Shown piece by piece: positions 1-4,734 of a DNA stretch of 5,515 nt. The first letter of the stretch is position 1, and the number at the start of each line of letters is the position of its first letter. Origin of the DNA: Ruminococcus sp. UBA4350 (GTDB taxonomy: Bacteria > Bacillota > Clostridia > Oscillospirales > Ruminococcaceae); NCBI GenBank assembly GCA_002394125.1, contig DGSY01000093.1, positions 1-5,515 of the forward strand. The letters run 5' to 3'. The translations under genes and the position numbers were made by a program. The notes beneath the pieces were generated by a model. The model worked only from the letters and a program-made list of their open reading frames with translations. It was not told the origin of the DNA and did not search any database.

Positions 1-1766
1 GCGGCTTCGTAATCCTCACGGAGCATTGTTAATCCTGTTATATTCGGGTGGCGTGAGATCAGTCCGATCTTGCTTTCATTCCATTTGCTGCCTGCTGCAG
101 TTTTCCAGTACACCTTATCGCCCTCGGACAGTCCCAGCTTTTTCGCCTGTTTCATGGTGAGTGCGACTGTGCCTTTCGGGATAGGCGTTGTATTTAGTTC
201 TGTATCGGAAACGCAGTAAAGCTGTTCTCCTTCGGTAACTGCCAGCTTACAGCTTATGATGCCGTCAGAAGTCGGGTGATCCTTTGCAGCAATAGACACC
301 GCATCCATAGCGATAAGCTCACCGTCAGTCCCGATTTTCAGCTCCTCAGCCTGTTCGGGAGTACAGCTGTCATTGAGAATGACCTGATACTCATAGTTCT
401 GAATGTCATGGAAATACCAGTCACGGACATAATCCACCGTATCATAGGCTCCAAGCCCAAGCTCCATGATCATCATACCCATACAGGTTCCGAATACGCC
501 CATAAACGCCCGCATTTTCGAGCGTGAGATGTCACGCAGATTGTATCTTGCATTGAAACTCAGCTTGTTCCAGAAGGGGAGTTTCTCAAAAATACAAGGT
601 TTCGCAGTTTTCGCAGCCGCAGGTCTGAGCGCCTCAGACGGGTGTATCTTCAGTATCTGCTTGCAGCTGAAATAGGAAGTTCCCGTGCATATCAGAACAA
701 GCACAGCTGCAACGATGATACTCTTGTAACTGAATCCGGGCTGCCAGTTCGGAATGGTATAGAACCGGCTGAACATATTGACCATGAGTCTGCCAAATGT
801 CAGTATACCAAGAACGATTCCAAGCGCACAGCCTATGACCGACAGCACAAAGCTATAGCTGAGATAATGCAACAGGATCTTTCGCTTTTTCATACCCAGA
901 GCATTGAGCGTGCCGATCTGCGTTCTCTGCTGTGCTATCATTCGTTTCATGGTGGTGATGATAACCAGCAGTGCTATGGCTACAAACACGAATGAAAATA
1001 TGTACGAAAAGCTGTCATGCTGTGCCAGTTCGTCCGAAAGCTGATACCAGCCGCGGATACTGTTTCTGTCAGCAAGGTATGCGTAGTTATCTTCAAGTGC
1101 CTTTGCAATTTCGTCCTCAAACCCAAGCGCCTTACCGTCACAGGTGAATATGATCTCATTATTGATTCGCATTTCTTCCGGAAGAACTTTTGGCGATAAA
1201 TAGGCAAATCCGATGTTATGAAAATCAGAATCCGTATCAGTTGAAGCACAGGCGAATTCATATTCGGGAGTGACGATAAGACCCTTGACTTCTTTTTCAA
1301 TGTCCAGACCCATGACATGAACTGTGAATTTATCACCGACTTTTATTCCCCATGTCTCAGCAAATCTGCTGAACAGCCACAAGCCGTTTTCGTCATCTGC
1401 ATCGAAGTCAGCGCCGTCAACAGTCCTCGGAATCGTAACATCTGTGTTGTTCTGAAAATAGCAGTACATCTCCGCTGTATTATATTTTTCATCGGCTTTT
1501 CCGAGCACCTCTGTGCGGAGCTGAACATCTTTTATACCGCTGATATCTGCAATTTTCTTTGCCTGCTCCTCACTGAAGTCTGCACCGTATATCCAGCCGT
1601 CAGCGAAGTTGGAGTCACTCTCGAAATCGGCTCTTGCTTTGTTGCCGCCGATGACATTTGCCTGAAATCCCGTATAGCACCACATAGCGATCAGCGACAG
1701 GAGCATGATCGAAAAGAACTGCGCAAAGTTGGCTTTGATGTCACGCAGCATTTTTCTTCTGAGCAT
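1..1766 (-). CDS. FtsX-family ABC transporter permease (MacB-like, 3' end outside window)
   Basis: This is the membrane subunit that pairs with the ATPase encoded just upstream; this family moves or senses lipophilic substrates, peptides or antimicrobials by mechanotransmission. The frame is open for 588 codons from ATG 1766 to the window edge without a stop. It begins with a basic cytoplasmic start (MLRRKMLRDIKANF) and TM1 at about residues 15-33. A large extracytoplasmic region of about 215 residues follows. The first FtsX core has TM segments at about 253-272, 303-325 and 349-367. The family coupling loop (QIGTLNALGMKKRKI, about 283-297) lies between the first two, and the typical exit motif HPSEALRP lies at 375-382. 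A second half starts at about 405 (NLRDISRSKMRAF), with a TM at about 420-440 and a second extracytoplasmic domain that is cut by the edge. This suggests a duplicated two-FtsX architecture. The ATG lies 10 nt after the ATPase stop, and its GAGGTGA ribosome site overlaps that stop, so the two are translationally coupled. The substrate cannot be read from the sequence. Confidence 0.93.
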   Translation of the reverse strand, partial: MLRRKMLRDIKANFAQFFSIMLLSLIAMWCYTGFQANVIGGNKARADFESDSNFADGWIYGADFSEEQAKKIADISGIKDVQLRTEVLGKADEKYNTAEMYCYFQNNTDVTIPRTVDGADFDADDENGLWLFSRFAETWGIKVGDKFTVHVMGLDIEKEVKGLIVTPEYEFACASTDTDSDFHNIGFAYLSPKVLPEEMRINNEIIFTCDGKALGFEDEIAKALEDNYAYLADRNSIRGWYQLSDELAQHDSFSYIFSFVFVAIALLVIITTMKRMIAQQRTQIGTLNALGMKKRKILLHYLSYSFVLSVIGCALGIVLGILTFGRLMVNMFSRFYTIPNWQPGFSYKSIIVAAVLVLICTGTSYFSCKQILKIHPSEALRPAAAKTAKPCIFEKLPFWNKLSFNARYNLRDISRSKMRAFMGVFGTCMGMMIMELGLGAYDTVDYVRDWYFHDIQNYEYQVILNDSCTPEQAEELKIGTDGELIAMDAVSIAAKDHPTSDGIISCKLAVTEGEQLYCVSDTELNTTPIPKGTVALTMKQAKKLGLSEGDKVYWKTAAGSKWNESKIGLISRHPNITGLTMLREDYEA

Positions 1767-1776
1767 TTCTGTCACC

Positions 1777-2478
1777 TCACCATTCGATATCGTTGACAGA
1801 CAGCGGCTTATCATTGGTCTTGATCGACTTGATCTTGCCGTTCCTCATGTGAATGATGCGGTTCGCACACTTGGCAATATCCGCATTGTGTGTAACAAGA
1901 ATGACCGTATTCCCGTGTTCCGTTGACAGCTTTTGCAGCATATCAATGACTAGCTTTCCGGTTTCCGAATCGAGAGCACCGGTTGGCTCATCGCCGAGGA
2001 TTATCTTCGGATCTTTGGCAAGTGCTCTTGCTATGGACACTCTCTGCTGCTGTCCGCCTGACATCTGCGTAGGGAATTTGTTCTTCTGGTCGGCAAGACC
2101 CACACGTTCAAGCATCTCATCGGGACTGAGCGCAGATTTCTTGATATCCTTGACAAGTGCTACATTTTCATACGCTGTCAGTCCGGGAAGAAGATTATAG
2201 AACTGAAATATAAACCCGATCGTATCCGCACGGTATTCCGAAAGCTGTTTGTCATTGTAGGAAGATATTTCCTTGCCGTCAACAATGACCTTCCCCTCTG
2301 TGGGAACATCCATACCGCCCAGCATATTCAGTACAGTTGTTTTTCCTGCACCGGATTGTCCAAGTATAACTACGAACTCGCCCTTTTCGATGGTAAAGCT
2401 CACATGATCGACCGCGACCTGTTTCCCTTCGCCTTTACCGTATATTTTCACTACGTCCTTGAATTCCACTGCTGACAT
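1777..2478 (-). CDS. ABC transporter ATP-binding protein (MacB/LolD type)
   Basis: This 233-residue cytoplasmic ATPase powers the FtsX-type permease encoded next to it. All nucleotide-binding motifs are intact: Walker A GQSGAGKTT at 40-48, Q-loop glutamine at 92 within FQFYNLLP, signature MSGGQQQR at 139-146, Walker B IILGDEPTGALD at 159-170 with catalytic Glu164 and the D-loop, and the switch histidine in VTHN at about 197. The DEPTGALD wording and the length are typical of the LolD/MacB/SalX export ATPase branch rather than of importers. The start is ATG 2478, preceded by AGGAGG at 2490-2485 with 6 nt spacing. The frame closes with TGA at 1779-1777, and the permease start follows 10 nt later, so the order is ATPase then permease in one operon. 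Expression likely starts from the promoter at 2557-2529. The gene looks fully functional. Confidence 0.97.
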   Translation of the reverse strand: MSAVEFKDVVKIYGKGEGKQVAVDHVSFTIEKGEFVVILGQSGAGKTTVLNMLGGMDVPTEGKVIVDGKEISSYNDKQLSEYRADTIGFIFQFYNLLPGLTAYENVALVKDIKKSALSPDEMLERVGLADQKNKFPTQMSGGQQQRVSIARALAKDPKIILGDEPTGALDSETGKLVIDMLQKLSTEHGNTVILVTHNADIAKCANRIIHMRNGKIKSIKTNDKPLSVNDIEW

Positions 2479-2502
2479 TCTGATTCCTCCTGTTTGTTAG
2501 TG

Positions 2503-2526
2503 GTTAGCATAGGCAAACTAATAGTT
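2503..2526. promoter_or_regulatory. Second candidate operator in the early leader of the ABC operon
   Basis: AACTAATAGTT (2516-2526) is a perfect 11 bp palindrome with one central base, and it sits on the predicted transcription start. Next to it is GTTAGCATA (2503-2511), an inverted copy of the 9-mer in the upstream operator, with 26 bp between the two copies. The combined arrangement TTAG...CTAA (2504-2520) may form a degenerate second repressor site, which would allow cooperative binding or looping. The evidence is pattern only. Confidence 0.4.
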
Positions 2527-2528
2527 CT

Positions 2529-2557
2529 ATTATAGCATATGCTAACTTAAATTTCAA
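2529..2557 (-). promoter_or_regulatory. Sigma-A promoter of the ABC operon
   Basis: On the minus strand, TTGAAA (2557-2552) and a perfect TATAAT (2534-2529) are separated by 17 bp, close to the vegetative consensus. Transcription should start near 2522, giving a leader of about 44 nt before the ATPase ATG. The -10 overlaps a 12 bp palindrome and the predicted start lies in a second palindrome, which suggests control by a repressor. The -35 lies directly after the terminator of the remnant gene upstream. Confidence 0.85.
2533..2544. promoter_or_regulatory. Candidate repressor operator overlapping the -10
   Basis: TAGCATATGCTA is a perfect 12 bp palindrome that shares its left edge with the TATAAT box and fills the adjacent spacer. 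A dimeric repressor bound here would block RNA polymerase. A 9-mer half-site, GTTAGCATA, read on the minus strand at 2546-2538, recurs on the plus strand at 2503-2511. TetR-family regulators bind sites of this kind, and a TetR remnant lies about 500 bp upstream. That link is inference. Confidence 0.6.
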
Positions 2558-2564
2558 GATGTCC

Positions 2565-2598
2565 ATGAAAAAAAGCCGTCCAAGAATGAATGGCTTTC
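2565..2598 (-). terminator. Rho-independent terminator after the membrane-protein remnant
   Basis: On the minus strand AAAGCC (2597-2592) pairs with GGCTTT (2577-2572). After one A/C mismatch, TTC pairs with GGA around a 6 nt loop. A run of seven T (2574-2568) ends the structure, the first three being in the stem. It starts 6 nt past the TAA of the remnant gene and ends just before the ABC -35 box. It therefore insulates the ABC operon from transcription coming from the right. Confidence 0.65.
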
Positions 2599-2603
2599 TC
2601 AAA

Positions 2604-2717
2604 TTATTTCTGTACTGTTTTTTTCTCTTTGAGCGTCTTGATACCGAATACAAAGTACATGATATGGCATACCCACACCACGCCGATGATGATACAGGGT
2701 ATACCGCCCACCGCAGG
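2604..2717 (-). pseudogene. C-terminal remnant of a small membrane protein
   Basis: The minus frame ends at TAA 2606-2604 and is open for 37 residues back to an in-frame TGA at 2720-2718. It reads as one hydrophobic segment (CIIIGVVWVCHIMYFVFGI) followed by a basic tail (KTLKEKKTVQK), typical of the end of a small integral membrane protein. There is no start codon with a ribosome site. The frame breaks at about 2717, exactly where IS110 homology begins on the other strand, so the 5' part was probably removed by the insertion or a later deletion. The correctly placed terminator downstream supports this having been a real gene. The family is not identifiable, and a chance hydrophobic frame remains possible. 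Confidence 0.45.
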
Positions 2718-3056
2718 TCATTGCAGATGCCGCCAAGCAGATGTTCGCCATCTCTATGAACACCATTCGTCTGCTCCAGAAGCAGATCAAGGAGTATGAC
2801 AAAGCGATCGAAAAGATGCTGGAAGCTTTCGCACAAACACTGACCTCGATCAAAGGTATTGGCAACATTTTTGCCGCCGGAATCATCGCTGAGATTGGTG
2901 ATATTAACCGTTTTCCCAGTCAGGCAAGCCTTGCGAAATATGCCGGTCTTGTCTGGACTCAGCACCAATCCAGTGATTTTGAAGCCGAGGACAAGCGTAT
3001 GATCCAAGGCGGTAACCATCATTCCTGCTTCCAAATTTGTAAGAGACAACTGTCGC
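2717..3056 (+). pseudogene. IS110-family transposase, C-terminal domain remnant
   Basis: The reading frame from about VIADAAKQ (2717) through ATG 2741 encodes a helical stretch (LLQKQIKEYDKAIEKMLEAF). It is followed by the hallmark of the IS110 C-terminal domain (Transposase_20): TLTSIKGIGNIFAAGIIAEIGDI, then AKYAGLVWTQHQSSDFEAED and GGNHH, ending near 3022. The QSS/QSG region is where the family's conserved serine lies. The whole N-terminal DEDD RNase H-like domain is absent. After 3022 the expected NRYLRYYLxEAANS continuation is lost. The frame then runs through unrelated sequence to a TGA at about 3080-3082 that lies inside the TetR remnant. IS110 elements lack long terminal inverted repeats, so the element ends cannot be placed. 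It must be inactive. The ATG at 2741 has no ribosome site. Confidence 0.88.
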
Positions 3057-3212
3057 TTAATTATCAAACATCGTCAGGGTGAACTTTGTCAGCTCTATTG
3101 CAAGCTCGTGCGGAGTTTCCGCAAATCCTCGCTCAGCCCAATCTAAAATGACATTGAAGATAATGCCGTTGCGCACCGAGCTTTCATGTTCTGCCCGGTG
3201 TATTATTTCTGA
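3057..3212 (-). pseudogene. C-terminal remnant of a TetR/AcrR-family regulator
   Basis: The minus frame closing at TAA 3059-3057 is open for 51 residues back to an in-frame TAA at 3215-3213. It reads EIIHRAEHESSVRNGIIF, then NVILDWAERGFAETPHELA, then a short helix ending TLTMFDN. The pattern (G)IIFxVxxDW followed by GFxETPxELA and a short final helix is that of the C-terminal ligand/dimerisation domain end of small TetR-family repressors, with a normal C terminus. The N-terminal helix-turn-helix and most of the core are gone, so it cannot bind DNA. It has the same orientation as the ABC operon and lies upstream of it, as TetR repressors of drug-export operons often do, so it may be the former regulator. 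The family call rests on residue pattern recognition only. Confidence 0.62.
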
Positions 3213-3242
3213 TTAAATCGGGGGAAATTGAGCGTTCCCTGA

Positions 3243-3750
3243 AAGTTCGTGCGCAACTACTGCGATTATGCGATCGGTATCAAGGAGCAGACAGGGCTTT
3301 CACCCCTCGACTGTTTACACATACAACGGCTGCCGAAAGCGTGTCGCGCCGTACATCGGACATATCCAGCTCAAACAGCTTACCCCTGCGGCGATCAACA
3401 AGGCGTATTCCGATATGCTCAGCACGGGTGTGTCAAAGGCGACGGTCTATCAGTATCATCTGTTTTTACATTCTATGCTTGCTATGGCATCCAAGGAGAA
3501 CCTGATTCCTCGCAATTATGCAAGCGCAGCAACTCCGCCCAAGCGTGACCAGAAGGAAATTGAGGCTCTCCCGGAAGATGACATCAACGCATTTTTCAAC
3601 GCTCTGTATGCTGACAAGAAGCATTATATGTATCAGATCATGTTCAGTGTGATGCTTGCGACCGGATGCCGTATCGGTGAGATCTGTGCGCTGACGTGGG
3701 ATGACATCGAGTTTGAGAATGATCGCATTCATATCTGCAAGCACTTATGA
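3243..3750 (+). pseudogene. Tyrosine recombinase/integrase remnant (frameshifted, both ends missing)
   Basis: This is part of a phage- or ICE-type site-specific integrase. Frame one, from 3243, gives FVRNYCDYAIGIKEQTGLSP. The match then continues one frame over as STVYTYNGCRKRVAPYIGHI, implying one extra C in the CCCC run at 3303-3306. The core-binding (SAM-like) domain follows through about 3530. The catalytic domain starts with EIEALPEDDINAFF and reaches the first active-site arginine in ATGCRIGEICALTWDDI (codon 3670-3672). The sequence stops at HICKHL with TGA 3748-3750, so the later catalytic residues (Lys, His-x-x-Arg, His, Tyr) are absent. The N-terminal arm-binding domain is also missing. 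It cannot be active. Family members are about 370-400 residues, so less than half remains. Confidence 0.9.
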
Positions 3751-3780
3751 GGTCAGGGAGCGGAACTGATTTTTTATTTT
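3750..3780 (+). terminator. Possible weak terminator
   Basis: TCAG (3753-3756) can pair with CTGA (3766-3769) around a 9 nt loop, extendable by two G-U pairs and one A-T pair. TTTTTTATTTT (3770-3780) follows directly. The stem is weak. It may be the native terminator of whatever once preceded the right-hand operon, or chance. Confidence 0.3.
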
Positions 3781-3790
3781 ACTGTATCCA

Positions 3791-3819
3791 TTGCTTTTTT
3801 TATCATAATATGATATAAT
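3791..3819 (+). promoter_or_regulatory. Promoter of the hypothetical gene-whiA operon
   Basis: A perfect TATAAT (3814-3819) lies 17 bp after TTGCTT (3791-3796), a partial -35 match. Transcription should start near 3826, about 26 nt before the ATG at 3852, leaving room only for the GGAGGG ribosome site. The T-rich spacer is typical of Bacillota promoters. Confidence 0.72.
3801..3815. promoter_or_regulatory. 15 bp palindrome in the promoter spacer (possible operator)
   Basis: TATCATAATATGATA is a perfect inverted repeat around a central A. It fills the second half of the spacer and enters the -10 box. Its position suits a repressor site. AT-rich promoter sequence can form such palindromes by chance, and no cognate regulator is visible. 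Confidence 0.4.
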
Positions 3820-3851
3820 GATTGAAACAAAGAGATCCGGAGGGATGCTAA

Positions 3852-4712
3852 ATGGCAATGGGCATACAGCCCGCAGATCTGATCGCCGGCTACTGCGATC
3901 TGGATCTGCTGAAATCTGCGCTGCATTCGCAGGACAGCAGCGCAGTCCGCAGGGAGATCGACAGGGCAATGCGCGGCTTCCTCGCAGAAAAGCCCGATGA
4001 CGAAACGCTCTCGCTGCTCGTCAACTGTCTGTTTGTGGTGCTGCAATATGACATATTCTTTGACTTCCTGAACCGCCGCGGCCTGACGCTCGGCGAGACG
4101 CATTCTGCGCGTGCCGCGATGCGGAAGGACTGGACGCTCCGGCAGAACGGCGAAGCGCTGTCCGATGCGCTGTGGCTGAATGAAAATGACGAAACAAAGA
4201 AACAACAGGTTTTTGACGCGATCGAAACGCTGCATCTGACCGCTGACGACTTCGACGAGATCCCCGCGCCGGAGATGAAGGAACCGAAATGGCAGAAGAA
4301 AACCTACGGTGATTTTGAACTGGTGACGATCGCCGATGCCGAGATCACCGATGACGGCGGACTCTTTGCGTCGCCGGATCCCGTCGGGAAGGACTTCGTG
4401 CTGCGCGATGCGGACGGCGTGACATATTATCTCTATCATGTCCGGAAATCGGATATTCCGGGGAATATGGACATGGAGGACGGCAGGCTCTATACGGCGG
4501 ACGGTCGCATTGACGGCTATACCGGCGAGCAGCTGCGCGAGATCGAATTCGAGGTCTATGACGGCGGCGTGATCTTCACCTACACGACCGACGGCGTTGA
4601 TGATTCCGCGGCGGAGCGCGATCCGCGCTGGATGCCCTATGAGATCTGGGTGCAGGGGCGCATTGCGAAGCGCCGCGCACAGCAGGCCGCATTTCTCGCG
4701 CAGTATCTTTGA
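3852..4712 (+). CDS. Hypothetical protein encoded upstream of whiA
   Basis: I do not recognise this 286-residue protein. The start ATG 3852 has GGAGGG at 3839-3844 with 7 nt spacing, and TGA is at 4710-4712. It has no signal peptide and no convincing membrane helix (the hydrophobic LLVNCLFVVLQYDIFF at about 55-70 lies in a helical domain), so it is probably cytosolic. Residues 1-130 look all-helical. Residues about 135-150 are a Pro/Lys/Glu-rich linker (EIPAPEMKEPKWQKK). Residues about 152-250 are acidic and look beta-rich, with several Asp/Gly turns (ITDDGGLFASPDPVGKDF, EVYDGGVIFTYTTDG). A helical tail with a basic patch (GRIAKRRAQQ) ends the protein. Codon use is GC-rich like whiA, 22 bp downstream, so the two form an operon. 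Composition and the clean ribosome site support a real gene; the role is unknown. Confidence 0.82.
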   Translation: MAMGIQPADLIAGYCDLDLLKSALHSQDSSAVRREIDRAMRGFLAEKPDDETLSLLVNCLFVVLQYDIFFDFLNRRGLTLGETHSARAAMRKDWTLRQNGEALSDALWLNENDETKKQQVFDAIETLHLTADDFDEIPAPEMKEPKWQKKTYGDFELVTIADAEITDDGGLFASPDPVGKDFVLRDADGVTYYLYHVRKSDIPGNMDMEDGRLYTADGRIDGYTGEQLREIEFEVYDGGVIFTYTTDGVDDSAAERDPRWMPYEIWVQGRIAKRRAQQAAFLAQYL

Positions 4713-4720
4713 TTTCCGGT

Positions 4721-4728
4721 AAGGAGGG
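4721..4728 (+). promoter_or_regulatory. Ribosome binding site deciding the whiA start
   Basis: AAGGAGGG lies 6 nt before ATG 4735. A second ATG at 4731 is only 2 nt away and is in a different frame from WhiA, so 4735 is the start. No separate promoter is seen in the 22 bp gap after the upstream gene. Confidence 0.85.
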
Positions 4729-4734
4729 ATATGC

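Noticed and set aside
2503..2546. Invertible promoter switch flanked by the inverted 9-mer GTTAGCATA
   Set aside because: The repeats are only 9 bp and enclose the -10 but not the -35, so inversion would not give a neat on/off switch. The only recombinase nearby is a dead fragment. Operator half-sites explain the pattern better.
2504..3067. 187-codon minus-strand open frame
   Set aside because: It runs antisense through the IS110 remnant, the membrane-protein remnant and the ABC promoter, has no ribosome site, and shows no family pattern; it is a shadow of the transposase frame.
3057..3250. Continuation of the IS110 transposase to a normal C terminus in this stretch
   Set aside because: No plus-strand frame here keeps the family motifs after GGNHH at 3022. 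The opposite strand gives a much better reading as a TetR C terminus.
4731..4733. ATG as an alternative whiA start
   Set aside because: It is only 2 nt from the AAGGAGGG ribosome site and in a different frame from the WhiA translation.
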